From: Bifidobacterium asteroides
Lineage (GTDB): Bacteria > Actinomycetota > Actinomycetes > Actinomycetales > Bifidobacteriaceae
Direction of reading: 5' to 3'
NCBI RefSeq assembly: GCF_003202695.1
Contig: NZ_QGLL01000008.1
Location: 1-64,000 of the forward strand
Length of the DNA: 64,000 nt
A model generated the notes under the pieces. The model ran no database searches, was not told the origin of the DNA, and saw nothing but the letters and a program-made list of their open reading frames with translations. Each line of letters opens with the position of its first letter. Position 1 is the first letter of the stretch. Positions 28,587 through 43,717 of the stretch are shown here, in pieces. The position numbers and the translations under genes are program-made.

Positions 28587-30083
28587 ATGAATGCTATGCA
28601 GCAAGAGAACAATCAACCCGGCAAAGGGTCACTGGACCCTTGGGATCCCAACGAGCGCCAATACGACACGATCATCATCGGATCCGGACCCGGCGGATAT
28701 TCCACGGCCCTTCGCACAGCAGAGCTGGGCGGGCGTGTGGCCCTTGTCGAGCAGGACCCTGTGGTAGGCGGCGTCTGCCTGAACCGGGGATGCATCCCTA
28801 CCAAGGCACTGCTGACCGCCACCCAGGTTCTCGAACAGGCGAATCTCGGAACCACCATGGGCATCAATATTGAGTCGGCTAACATCGACTACCAGAAGCT
28901 CCAGGATTACCAGGATCAGATGGTGGATGCCATGACCGGCGGCTTGGCGAGCCTGCTAAAGCAGCGTGGCATCACAGTCATGCACGGTCGCGGCAGCATC
29001 GTAGGCGATGGTCTGGTGGAGGTGGCCTCTTCTGACGGCCAGCGAACCCGTCTGACCACCTGCGACACCATTCTGGCTACTGGATCTCATGCCAGGGCTC
29101 TGGAAGAGCTCCCCTTCGATGATCTGGTCATCGACACCGACCGGGCTCTGACCCTCAAACCCTTCCCCCGCCGAGCACTGATTATCGGTTCAGGCGCGGT
29201 GGCCCTTGAATTCGCCACTATTTGGAATCAAGCCGGCAGCCAGGTGACCCTGATGGTCAGACGGGACCGGGTGCTCTCCCACTGGGGTCGGCGGATCGGC
29301 CAGATCTTGACACGGGAGCTGGCGCGCCAGGGAATCCGGATCATTACCCATGCCCGTTGTTCAGGAGGTCATCGTCTGCCTTCAGACGAGGGCATTCAGG
29401 TCGACTACCAGCCATCCGACGACAAAGGCCAGGAGGGACGAATCAAAACCGATCTGGTCCTGGTAGCCATCGGCAGAGATCCCAACACCGATGCCAAGCA
29501 GATGAAGGAGCTGGGCATCGACTTGGACGAGCAAGGCCAGGTTCTGACCGACTCCCAGGGACGCACCAGCCGCGACAGGGTCTGGGCCCTGGGCGACATC
29601 ACTCCGGGGCACCATCTGGCCCATAGGGCCTTCCAACAGGGCATCACCCTGGCCGAGGCCGCCTCCGGGCTGGATCCAGAGCCGGTCAACGAAGCCACCA
29701 TCCCGCGCGTGGTCTTCTCCTCCCCCCAAGCCGCAGCCGTGGGCTTCAGCCGCCAGGAGGCCGAGGACGATCCATCTTTGAACCAGGTAAGAGAGACCGT
29801 CTACCCCATGATGGCCAACTCGCGCATGCGCATGAGCGGTCTGCAAGGCACCCTCAGCCTGGTCACCGCCTGCCCAGCCACAGATATGGAACAGCAGATG
29901 GTCGTCGGCCTGGAGATGGTCTCGCCTCAAGCATCCGAGAACATCGCCGAGGCCCAGCAGCTGGTAGGCAACCAGATCCCCCTGCACCGGGCGGCCGGGC
30001 TCATCCACCCCCATCCCACCTTCTCCGAAGCCATTGGAGAGGCCCTGCTTAAGGCTGACGGCAGACCTCTGAACATGCGCTAG
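28587..30083 (+). CDS. lpd: Dihydrolipoyl dehydrogenase-like flavoprotein (orphan E3)
   Basis: A 498-residue pyridine nucleotide-disulfide oxidoreductase. It has FAD-binding GSGPGG (32-37), redox cysteines Cys64 and Cys69 in GVCLNRGCIPTK, an NAD site in IIGSGAVALEFA, and the catalytic C-terminal HPTFSE dyad (His476, Glu481). All catalytic residues are present, so it should reoxidise dihydrolipoyl groups or a related disulfide with NAD. No E1, E2 or lipoate gene lies in the window. ATG 28587 or 28596 may be used; the second begins seven bases after TAGCAT, so a leaderless start is plausible. No Shine-Dalgarno sequence is present. Confidence 0.88.
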   Translation: MNAMQQENNQPGKGSLDPWDPNERQYDTIIIGSGPGGYSTALRTAELGGRVALVEQDPVVGGVCLNRGCIPTKALLTATQVLEQANLGTTMGINIESANIDYQKLQDYQDQMVDAMTGGLASLLKQRGITVMHGRGSIVGDGLVEVASSDGQRTRLTTCDTILATGSHARALEELPFDDLVIDTDRALTLKPFPRRALIIGSGAVALEFATIWNQAGSQVTLMVRRDRVLSHWGRRIGQILTRELARQGIRIITHARCSGGHRLPSDEGIQVDYQPSDDKGQEGRIKTDLVLVAIGRDPNTDAKQMKELGIDLDEQGQVLTDSQGRTSRDRVWALGDITPGHHLAHRAFQQGITLAEAASGLDPEPVNEATIPRVVFSSPQAAAVGFSRQEAEDDPSLNQVRETVYPMMANSRMRMSGLQGTLSLVTACPATDMEQQMVVGLEMVSPQASENIAEAQQLVGNQIPLHRAAGLIHPHPTFSEAIGEALLKADGRPLNMR

Positions 30084-30131
30084 GCATGCGGTAGACTGGT
30101 CAACCAGTGAACGTTTCCAAGTGAGGATGGC

Positions 30132-30866
30132 ATGGCTACAGAGGACGCTAAGGGCAAAAAGGCAAAAAAGAAGACCAGCACGATCAGCCAGATCGTCAAG
30201 ATCTTCCGATTCACTTACGAGGAGGACAAGGCCCTTCCCTGGCTGCTGGCCGCGGCCATCCTGGTGCCGACGCTGATAGCTGTGGCGATCTGCCTGCTGG
30301 CCCACTTCGGCTGGCTGTCCTGGATTCTGACCGTGCTTCTAGGAATAATGGTCGGCCTGCTCCTGGCCACCATGACCCTGACCAGACGCTCAGACAGGGT
30401 TGGCTATGCCAGGATGGACGGCCGCCCGGGCGCTGCAGCCGCCGTGCTGAGCAGCATCTCCAAGGCGGGCTTCTCCTTCCCACAGGAACCTGTCTGGATC
30501 GATGCCAAGACCAAGGATGCGGTCTGGAGGGGCACTGGCCGCACCGGCGTCTATCTGATAGCCGAAGGCGACTACAACCGCGTCAATAAGGCCATGAACC
30601 GCGAGGAGGAGAAGATACGCCGCATCACCCGCGGATCGGCTATCCCCATTTACCGGATCAGTGTGGGGCATGGACCTGATCAGGTTCCGTTGAACAAGCT
30701 TCAACGCACTGTGCTCAAGAAGAAGGCCAAGCTGACCGCCACCGAGCTGGAGACCCTGAACGACCGGCTGGTCACCCTGCAAAAGCGGCAAAACGCTCTG
30801 GGAATGCCCAAGGGCATCGATCCGACCAAGGTACACGTCAGCCGCAAGGCCATGCGCGGACGTTGA
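30132..30866 (+). CDS. DUF4191 family membrane protein
   Basis: The 244-residue protein has a Lys-rich N-terminus (KGKKAKKKTSTISQ), two close membrane helices (about 37-60 and 63-85), and a soluble C-terminal domain with VWRGTGRTGVYLIAEGD and a basic end. This is the DUF4191 family (related to mycobacterial Rv2219), which lies between lipA and glnA1 in many Actinobacteria. Function is unknown. GAGG precedes the start. It lies 48 bases after lpd and is followed by a terminator hairpin and glnA, so synteny is kept on the glnA side only. Confidence 0.85.
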   Translation: MATEDAKGKKAKKKTSTISQIVKIFRFTYEEDKALPWLLAAAILVPTLIAVAICLLAHFGWLSWILTVLLGIMVGLLLATMTLTRRSDRVGYARMDGRPGAAAAVLSSISKAGFSFPQEPVWIDAKTKDAVWRGTGRTGVYLIAEGDYNRVNKAMNREEEKIRRITRGSAIPIYRISVGHGPDQVPLNKLQRTVLKKKAKLTATELETLNDRLVTLQKRQNALGMPKGIDPTKVHVSRKAMRGR

Positions 30867-30872
30867 TGTTTT

Positions 30873-30913
30873 GAAGGTCCCGGCTTCTCCCCCAAGGAGG
30901 CGCCGGGACCTTC
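30873..30913 (+). terminator. Terminator after DUF4191 gene
   Basis: A perfect 12-bp inverted repeat, GAAGGTCCCGGC (30873-30884) and GCCGGGACCTTC (30902-30913), begins 6 bases after the stop codon. The T-tract is weak, but stem stability and position fit termination before glnA. Confidence 0.65.
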
Positions 30914-31009
30914 GCATGAAACACCCCCGTAACCTCAGCGGCTCATTGCCGAAAAAACCGGTCCTCTAGACTGGGTGACCGTTACGGTTTCCACGAAAGG
31001 AGCAGTTCA

Positions 31010-32446
31010 GTGAGCGAACTGAAATCAAAGGCCGATTGCGAAGCTCTGATCAACCAGGAAGGCGTGGAATACGTCTCAGTCAGGTTTACCGACCTGATCG
31101 GGGTCCAGCAGCACTTCACCGTGCCAGCCAGTGAATTCCTCAAGGACGCCTTCACAGACGGCATGGCCTTCGACGGCTCCTCCGTCCAAGGCTTCCAAGC
31201 CATCAATGAATCCGATATGAAGCTGATTCCTGATCCTGAAACAGCCTATCTGGATCCCTTCCGCCGCCACCGCACCTTGAATGTGGCCTTCTCCATCGTG
31301 GACCCGGTGACCGACGAGCCCTACTCCCGCGATCCAAGGCAGATCGCCGCCAAGGCCGAGGCCTACCTGCGGTCCACCGGCATCGCCGACACAGCTTCCT
31401 TCGCCCCCGAGGCCGAATTCTTCATCTTCGACAAGGTCCGCTTCGAGAACAGCATGCAGCGCTCCTTCTACGAGGTCGACTCCATCGAGGCTCCTTGGAA
31501 CTCAGGCGTGGACGTCGAGGAGGACGGGTCCGACAACATCGGTTTCAAGAACCGGGTCAAGAAGGGCTATTTCCCTGTGCCCCCCATTGACCACTATCAG
31601 GACCTTCGCGACGACATGGTGGCAAACCTGCAGAAGGTTGGACTGATTCTGGAGCGATCCCACCATGAAGTCGGCGGCGCCGGCCAGCAGGAAATCAATT
31701 ATCGCTTCAATACCCTGCTGCATGCAGGCGACGACCTGATGAAGTACAAGTACGTGGTCCACGAGACCGCAGCTCTGGCCGGCAAGGCTGCTACCTTCAT
31801 GCCCAAGCCCATCGCCGGGGACAACGGGACCGGCATGCACTGCCACCAGTCCCTTTGGAAAGATGGCAAGCCCCTCTTCTATGACGAGAATGGCTACGGC
31901 GGACTTTCCGACATCGCCCGCTGGTATGTGGGCGGTCTGATTGAACATGCCTCATCGGTTCTGGCCTTTACCAACCCCTCCACCAACTCCTACAAGCGGC
32001 TGGTGCCGGGCTATGAGGCCCCGGTCAACCTGGTCTACTCGGCCCGGAACCGTTCGGCAGCCATCCGCATCCCCCTGGCAGGCACTTCTCCTGCCGCCAA
32101 GCGGATCGAGTTCCGCGCCCCCGATCCCTCCTGCAACCCCTTCCTGGCCTTCTCGGCCCAACTGATGGCAGGACTGGACGGCATCCTCAACCACACTGAG
32201 CCGCCGGCCCCCATCGACAAGGACCTCTATGAGCTGCCTCCGGAGGAGCATGCCCAGATCAAGCAGGTGCCGGGCTCCCTGGAGGAGGCTCTGAACGCCC
32301 TGGAGGAGGATCACGACTTCCTAAGCGAGGGCGATGTCTTCACCGACGACCTGATCCAGACCTGGCTGGACTTGAAGCGCGGCGAGCTGGATCAGACCCG
32401 TCTGGCACCCACTCCCTTGGAATATGAGCTCTACTTCCACATCTGA
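31010..32446 (+). CDS. glnA: Glutamine synthetase, type I
   Basis: Makes glutamine from glutamate, ammonia and ATP, the main ammonia assimilation step. The 478-residue GSI protein shows [11 protein letters not shown], the metal-site EAEFF and [12 protein letters not shown], the ATP-site [12 protein letters not shown], and [10 protein letters not shown] with Tyr407, the adenylylation tyrosine of GSI-beta enzymes. Control by GlnE-type adenylylation is therefore likely. The start is GTG with AAGGAG seven bases upstream. A TTGCCG/TAGACT pair (30946-30972) might be its promoter, though the 15-base spacing is short. It is monocistronic, with a strong terminator downstream. Confidence 0.97.
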   Translation: MSELKSKADCEALINQEGVEYVSVRFTDLIGVQQHFTVPASEFLKDAFTDGMAFDGSSVQGFQAINESDMKLIPDPETAYLDPFRRHRTLNVAFSIVDPVTDEPYSRDPRQIAAKAEAYLRSTGIADTASFAPEAEFFIFDKVRFENSMQRSFYEVDSIEAPWNSGVDVEEDGSDNIGFKNRVKKGYFPVPPIDHYQDLRDDMVANLQKVGLILERSHHEVGGAGQQEINYRFNTLLHAGDDLMKYKYVVHETAALAGKAATFMPKPIAGDNGTGMHCHQSLWKDGKPLFYDENGYGGLSDIARWYVGGLIEHASSVLAFTNPSTNSYKRLVPGYEAPVNLVYSARNRSAAIRIPLAGTSPAAKRIEFRAPDPSCNPFLAFSAQLMAGLDGILNHTEPPAPIDKDLYELPPEEHAQIKQVPGSLEEALNALEEDHDFLSEGDVFTDDLIQTWLDLKRGELDQTRLAPTPLEYELYFHI

Positions 32447-32490
32447 GTCCATCTGACGACTGACGCCGGCTGACCGGCCAGGCCACATGG

Positions 32491-32525
32491 GGCTCGACCC
32501 TTCTACTGGGGGGTCGAGCCTTTTT
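32491..32525 (+). terminator. Rho-independent terminator of glnA
   Basis: GGCTCGACCC (32491-32500) and GGGTCGAGCC (32511-32520) form a 10-bp stem with a 10-base loop, followed at once by TTTTT. This is the clearest intrinsic terminator in the window. Confidence 0.92.
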
Positions 32526-32646
32526 GTATCGTCACGACCATCGGTATCCGTCCATTGGCGACAACACGCCAGCCCCGGCATCCCGGCGGGCGGTCAGGCC
32601 AGAATGAGAAGAGGCAGGAAAACAGATCCGATGGAGGTGGAAACCG

Positions 32647-33993
32647 ATGCGCTGGCTGCGTGAATTCATGGAGTTGCCCGTATATCTACGAGCCATGCTC
32701 ATTGTGGACCTCATGTGCAACTTCGGCATCGGCCTGGTCATGCCCATCGAACTGCTCTTTGCCACCCATTCCCTGGGCGCCACCATGAGCGAGGCCGCCC
32801 TTCTGGTAACCATCAGCTCGGTGGGGTCCCTGATCTCCAACCCCATCATCGGCTGGGTCTCGGACCGTCGTTCCTCCTGGCTGGCCATGCACACGGCCAT
32901 GATCTTCTCGGTCATCGGCCCCCTGATCTTCACCGTGGCCCACGACTACCGGGCAGCAGTTGCAGGAGCCTTCGTATCGGGCCTGGGAATGGGCATGCAG
33001 ACCTCCTGGGCCAGCATTCTGACGCAGATCTCCACCAGGGAGCAACACCGAATCGTCTACGGCATCAACCAAGCCGAGCTCAACCTGGGCATCGGTCTTG
33101 GAGCGGCGGTGGGCGGACTGCTGGCCGCCGGTGGCCAGGACTTCCTCTATCGCATCGGCTTCGGAGGCAGGGCCCTGGGATTCGCTCTGCTCAGCATGTC
33201 CCTGCTGGTGATCGAACGACACTGGCAGCTGCGCCGGTTGACGGCTGAACTCAAGGCTCAGGCGGAGCGGGAGGTCATCCAGGAATCTACAAAGACCACC
33301 CAAGCTCAAAGGGCCAATCCGTCAGACAGCAATGAAAGAGCGACCGTCGACGGCACCTTCGGCGGACGGACCAGTTCTCTAACAAGAGTACTGGCCTCCA
33401 TGGCGCTTTTGACCATGGGAACTTTCTTCATGGATCTTTTCGGCTACTCCCAGTTCGACGCCGGCCTGGTCACCACCCTGATCTCCGATCCGCATATCCC
33501 CCGCTGGTCCCTGTCGGTGGTGGACGTGGTCAACACCTTCTCGGTGGTCATCATGAACATCGTGCTGCTGCCTCGACTCAAGGACGCCAACCATGTCCGT
33601 CTGCTGCGAACCGTGCCGGTCTTCTGGGCTGCGGCCTGGGTGATCATCGTCCTGGGCCTGCGGCTGGATTCCACTCCCGGTGCCCTGAGCGTAGCTTCCC
33701 TGGGCATCACCATCTTCGGGCTGGGTGAAGTCATGATGGGCATCTCCCAGCCAGTAGTGGCCGCCGAGCTGGCCGGACCGTCGTTTAGCGGACGCATGTT
33801 CGGCCTGCTCAACACGGCCGCCTCCCTGGGCTACATCGTGGGGCCCATGTTCGCCTCTTATGTCCTAGCGGGACACGAGGTCATTCCCTTCCTGGCCATG
33901 TGCGCCATCGGACTGGTGGTACTGGCGGTCCCCTGGTTCCTGGCTATCCCCTCGCAACAGATCACCAGCCAGAAGAGCACGGCCTCGGCTTAA
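32647..33993 (+). CDS. MFS permease
   Basis: A 448-residue integral membrane protein of the major facilitator superfamily with about 12 hydrophobic segments. The loop after helix 2 has GWVSDRRSSW, a variant of the MFS motif A. A long charged loop (about 198-245, ending before the LTRVLASMALLTMG helix) separates the two halves. The substrate is unknown; the protein looks like a drug or small-solute transporter, but this cannot be settled. GGAGGTGG precedes the start. It stands alone between the glnA terminator and the convergent mrp gene. Confidence 0.82.
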   Translation: MRWLREFMELPVYLRAMLIVDLMCNFGIGLVMPIELLFATHSLGATMSEAALLVTISSVGSLISNPIIGWVSDRRSSWLAMHTAMIFSVIGPLIFTVAHDYRAAVAGAFVSGLGMGMQTSWASILTQISTREQHRIVYGINQAELNLGIGLGAAVGGLLAAGGQDFLYRIGFGGRALGFALLSMSLLVIERHWQLRRLTAELKAQAEREVIQESTKTTQAQRANPSDSNERATVDGTFGGRTSSLTRVLASMALLTMGTFFMDLFGYSQFDAGLVTTLISDPHIPRWSLSVVDVVNTFSVVIMNIVLLPRLKDANHVRLLRTVPVFWAAAWVIIVLGLRLDSTPGALSVASLGITIFGLGEVMMGISQPVVAAELAGPSFSGRMFGLLNTAASLGYIVGPMFASYVLAGHEVIPFLAMCAIGLVVLAVPWFLAIPSQQITSQKSTASA

Positions 33994-34078
33994 TCTCGAC
34001 AAGATACAGCACCGGACTAAAACCTCGAAGGCAGCTAATTCGAAGACATACCCGCCGTGGCCCGTCCAGCAGACTGAG

Positions 34079-35308
34079 CTATCTTTTTAGAGTCAGTCCT
34101 CGTTGCGAGAGTCGGTCCTCACCGGCGGCCCGACGGGCATCGCCGGGTTCAGAACCCGCCATCAGCGTTTTGGCCAGGTCCACGAACCGTCTGGTCAGCG
34201 ACGAATCATCCAGAGAGCCATCTGACCTAAGCACAGCCGGCCGACCGGACTCCCCTGACTCGCGCAGGTCGGTCTGCAAGGGCAGCTGCTCCAGCAGGGG
34301 CACCTGATACCCCAGGTCGCGGGTCAGTTGGTCAGCCACACGCTGACCCCCTCCCTGGCCGAAGATGCGCAGCCGCTCCCCATGGTGCTCATACCAGGAC
34401 ATGTTCTCAATCACACCCTGAACCTTGGTGGGCAGCTGGAGGGCGACAAGCCCTGACCGAACTGCCACCTGCGAGGCCGATGGCTGAGGGGTGGTGACCA
34501 CGATCAGCCGACTGTTGGGCAGGGCCTGGGCCACGGACAGGGCCATATCCCCGGTGCCTGGGGCCAGATCCAGCAGGAGCACATCGGGATCCCCCCACCA
34601 GACATCGGAAAGGAACTGCTCCAGCGAGCGCTGCAGGCGCGGACCCCGCCAGAGGATGGCCCGGTCCGACCCGGCAAACATGCCGATGGAGATCAGCTTG
34701 ACCCCCCAGGCGGTGACCGGCATCAGCATGCCGTTTAAATTGGTGGGCTGGCTGTGCACGCCGAAGAGCCCAGGCAGGGAGAATCCGTAGATGTCCGCAT
34801 CAATGGCAGCAGTGTCATAACCCAGGGCCGCCAAGGTAGCAGCCAGATTGACGGTCACCGAAGACTTGCCCACGCCGCCCTTGCCCGAGGCGATGGCGAA
34901 GATGCGTGTTCCGACGCCCGGCTTGGAGAAGGGATTGCTGCGCCGGGCGGCCTTGAGGTCGGCCACCAGGTTGTTCAGCTTCTCCCTGCTCATGGAGGAG
35001 ACATCGATATGCGGGCGTAGCCGAGCTCGGGGGTAGGAGGTCACGGTGCCGTTTATCTGGTTGGTGATAGTGGTCGACAGCGGGCATCCCTTGATGGTCA
35101 GCTCCACCCGGACGGTCACCTCATAGTCGGCCTGGGCGTCCCTGGCTGGCTCGACAATGATGTCGGTGATCATGCCTAGATCGGTGACGGACCGTCCCAG
35201 CTCTGGATCAATGACCCGGCTGAGCCGCTCATAGACCTCCCCCTTGATTCTTCGAGGCAGCTCCTCCAGATCCCGGGTCCTTTCCTTGCGATGCTCTACT
35301 TGTTCCAT
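34079..35308 (-). CDS. Mrp/NBP35-family iron-sulfur carrier ATPase
   Basis: A 409-residue protein with an N-terminal MIP18/DUF59 domain (about 20-105, DPELGRSVTDLGM and IKGCPLSTT) and a deviant-Walker ParA-like ATPase domain (SGKGGVGKSS, then DADIYGFSLPGLFG and DLAPGTGDMALS). The family assembles or transfers Fe-S clusters. Canonical Mrp proteins carry a CxxC just after ENMS; here the stretch reads ENMSWYEHHGERLRIFGQGGG with no cysteines, so cluster binding by that site is lost. The C-terminal tail (about 375-409) is extra. The start is at an ATG without a strong ribosome site. It is convergent with the MFS gene and 70 bases from ligA. Confidence 0.88.
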   Translation of the reverse strand: MEQVEHRKERTRDLEELPRRIKGEVYERLSRVIDPELGRSVTDLGMITDIIVEPARDAQADYEVTVRVELTIKGCPLSTTITNQINGTVTSYPRARLRPHIDVSSMSREKLNNLVADLKAARRSNPFSKPGVGTRIFAIASGKGGVGKSSVTVNLAATLAALGYDTAAIDADIYGFSLPGLFGVHSQPTNLNGMLMPVTAWGVKLISIGMFAGSDRAILWRGPRLQRSLEQFLSDVWWGDPDVLLLDLAPGTGDMALSVAQALPNSRLIVVTTPQPSASQVAVRSGLVALQLPTKVQGVIENMSWYEHHGERLRIFGQGGGQRVADQLTRDLGYQVPLLEQLPLQTDLRESGESGRPAVLRSDGSLDDSSLTRRFVDLAKTLMAGSEPGDARRAAGEDRLSQRGLTLKR

Positions 35309-35377
35309 GCCGTCACCATATCGCGCTCAGCCACCTGCTGCTAGGGCGCGGCTGGTCGGATATTGCGAATGTCGCAA

Positions 35378-41390
<6,013 letters not shown>

Positions 41391-41428
41391 ACTTTCGATT
41401 GTCCCAATCCAACGCGACATGTCGCCGT

Positions 41429-41435
41429 TAGAATA
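41429..41435. promoter_or_regulatory. Symmetrical divergent -10 element
   Basis: The heptamer TAGAATA reads TAGAAT on the plus strand (41429-41434) and TATTCT on the minus strand (41430-41435). The plus reading lies exactly six bases before the GTG of the membrane protein gene; the minus reading lies about ten bases before the upstream start option of the large TPR gene. One AT-rich site thus appears to serve both divergent genes. The -35 boxes are poor. Confidence 0.5.
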
Positions 41436-41440
41436 AAACC

Positions 41441-43699
41441 GTGATGACTCTGCCAGCCCTGCGACGCCCCACCTTGGCCAGGGGCACGACCATCCGGCTG
41501 CTGCTGGCGCTTTTTGTTGCGCTTGTCCTCGAACTGGGAGTATTCAACCTGGCCCATTGGCAGTCACTGGCGGCTTCCGCCACCCCCTCTGCGACAAACG
41601 CCACTCATGGTGCCACGACACGTCCGGACCTATTGGGCCCTGGACTCTCCACGATTGCAAGTGGAAGGCTGAAGATTACCGATCCGGCTGGCGCCTGGAT
41701 GGATGTCCCTGCCGCAGATGGATCAGCATCCTTCGTTCAGGCACATCTGGCAGAAGGCATCGAAGGTTCATCCCTGTCTCAGATTCATGTACGTCTTGAC
41801 CTGCGCCTGGCCGGCGACAAGGGTTGGACCCAGGGCACCCGAGGGGTGATCTGCCCCGGCCAGACCCGCAGCCATTACCTGCGCATCCGAGGAAATTCCA
41901 AAGGCGACCGGATCCAGGCCATGCGGCTATGGATACAGGAGCCTATCGGATCTCAGCTGGAGCTGACCGGGATGACTCCAGCCGAGGTAGTCCCCCTGGA
42001 CCTCAACCCTGCCCGTATACTGACGCTGGTCTGTCTGGCGGCGCTGATCCTGAGCTACCTGCCAGGCTCGGTCCTTTGGCGGACCCGGCTGGATACGGGC
42101 TCAGCAAGCCAGCGCCTGGCTCTGGTTTTGATTCTGGCTCCGCTGGTAACCTGGTCCTGCTGGAACATCCAGCACGATCTGTCCGTCTTCACCCCCATGG
42201 CATACCATCAGCCGCAGGCCTACGTCTACGACTTCAACCAGTACGATCACGTGGCCCAGGCCCTGCTGCATGGACGCCCTTGGCTGGATCTTGGCCAGGC
42301 GCCGGGTCTGGCCAAGGCGGCCAACCCATTTGACATAGCCACGCGCAACGCGCTGCTGGCCCAGGACCAGCAACCCATATATTGGGACTACGTCTATAGA
42401 GACGGCCACTGGTATTCCTACTTCGGTGTGCTGCCGGTGCTGCTGCTCTTCCTGCCTTACAGGGCAGCGACCAGCCTGGTGCATCCTGGTGGGTATGCCC
42501 TGCCCACCAGTTCGGCTGCGGCCCTGCTGGTGGCGGCGGCCACCATCATGACTGCCCTGGCCACCATACGCCTGCTGGCCCGCTGGTTCCCCCGAGTCAG
42601 CCTGGCCTTTGTCGGCATGGCACTGATGATCATGCTGGGAGGATCCGGCATGGTCTACCTCTGGTGCCGCCGCAACTTCTATACAATCCCCTTCGATGCC
42701 TCTTTGCTGGCAGTCATGACCGGACTCTGGCTCTGGATGGGAGCCAGACGGGTCCATCGACAGACTGCTGATGCCGATGTACATCAGAATCGTCAATCAA
42801 CACGCATGTGGATTATAGAAGATGAGGACAAGCCCTGGCATCTGTCCAGACCCCGACTCTTTTGGGGATCGCTGTCAGTAGCAGCTACTCTGGGCTGCAG
42901 ACCCACCTTCCTGGCCGCCGGTCTACTGGCGCTACCCCTGTTCGCCAAGGAAATAAAGGCAGTATTCAGCGCTCTGTTCACGAGCGGGATCCATCCCGGT
43001 TCTCTGTCACGAAGGAGTGCGCTGTCCCTCCTGGTCTGCGGCCTGCTGCCGGTCCTTCTGGTGACCGCTCCTCTGCTCTGGTACAACCGCTGGCGCTTTG
43101 GATCCTTGCTGGACTTCGGCAACCGCTATCAGATGACCGTCCTGGACCTGACCAACTATCATCCCGGGACCCAAGGCCTGTTTCAGATCTTTGGCTACTA
43201 CCTTCTGCAGCCGTTGACTACCATGCCGATTTTCCCTTACCTGCAGTTCTCCCCCGCTCCCATGCGGGTCTGGCACTTCACCGAGCCTGGCCTGGGCGGG
43301 CTGCTAATCACCACCCCGGCACTGCTGCTGGCCCTGGCCCTTGTTGCCCTGCCCCAGGTACGAAGGAATCTGCAGCGCCGGGGATGGATGCCCGCCTTGA
43401 TCCTGGCCCTGGCCCTAGCAGCTCTGGTCATGGCTGCAGACTCCTATTTGGGCGGATTTTCGGTACGCTACGCCATTGATTTCGCTTGGATGATCTGCCT
43501 GTCCGCCGTGGTGGTCATGGCCGCCGCATCCTCAGCATATGAAAACGGCCGCTCCAGGGCAGGAACGGCCGTCATGAGCCTGCTGTCACTGGCCTGTCTG
43601 GCTGGCCTGGTCCTGACGCTTATCAACGCCATGGTCCTGCTGGAGCACTTCGACTCCAGTCAGGCCATGAACGTAGCCGTCTGGTTCCTAGGACCCTGA
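41441..43699 (+). CDS. GT-C-like polytopic membrane protein
   Basis: The 752-residue protein has one N-terminal helix (about 15-40), an extracytoplasmic domain of about 150 residues, then roughly ten further helices and a short end. The loop with AYHQPQAYVYDFNQYDHVAQALLHGRPWLDLG followed by QQPIYWDYVYRDGHWYSYFGVLP resembles the extracytoplasmic acidic loops of GT-C glycosyltransferases that use lipid-phosphate sugars. Such a role in cell-envelope polysaccharide assembly is inference. The start is GTG followed by ATG, with no ribosome site and TAGAAT six bases upstream, so the mRNA is probably leaderless. It is convergent with the GH3 gene. Confidence 0.78.
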   Translation: MMTLPALRRPTLARGTTIRLLLALFVALVLELGVFNLAHWQSLAASATPSATNATHGATTRPDLLGPGLSTIASGRLKITDPAGAWMDVPAADGSASFVQAHLAEGIEGSSLSQIHVRLDLRLAGDKGWTQGTRGVICPGQTRSHYLRIRGNSKGDRIQAMRLWIQEPIGSQLELTGMTPAEVVPLDLNPARILTLVCLAALILSYLPGSVLWRTRLDTGSASQRLALVLILAPLVTWSCWNIQHDLSVFTPMAYHQPQAYVYDFNQYDHVAQALLHGRPWLDLGQAPGLAKAANPFDIATRNALLAQDQQPIYWDYVYRDGHWYSYFGVLPVLLLFLPYRAATSLVHPGGYALPTSSAAALLVAAATIMTALATIRLLARWFPRVSLAFVGMALMIMLGGSGMVYLWCRRNFYTIPFDASLLAVMTGLWLWMGARRVHRQTADADVHQNRQSTRMWIIEDEDKPWHLSRPRLFWGSLSVAATLGCRPTFLAAGLLALPLFAKEIKAVFSALFTSGIHPGSLSRRSALSLLVCGLLPVLLVTAPLLWYNRWRFGSLLDFGNRYQMTVLDLTNYHPGTQGLFQIFGYYLLQPLTTMPIFPYLQFSPAPMRVWHFTEPGLGGLLITTPALLLALALVALPQVRRNLQRRGWMPALILALALAALVMAADSYLGGFSVRYAIDFAWMICLSAVVVMAAASSAYENGRSRAGTAVMSLLSLACLAGLVLTLINAMVLLEHFDSSQAMNVAVWFLGP

Positions 43700-43717
43700 G
43701 TCCAGCCGACCGCGGTA

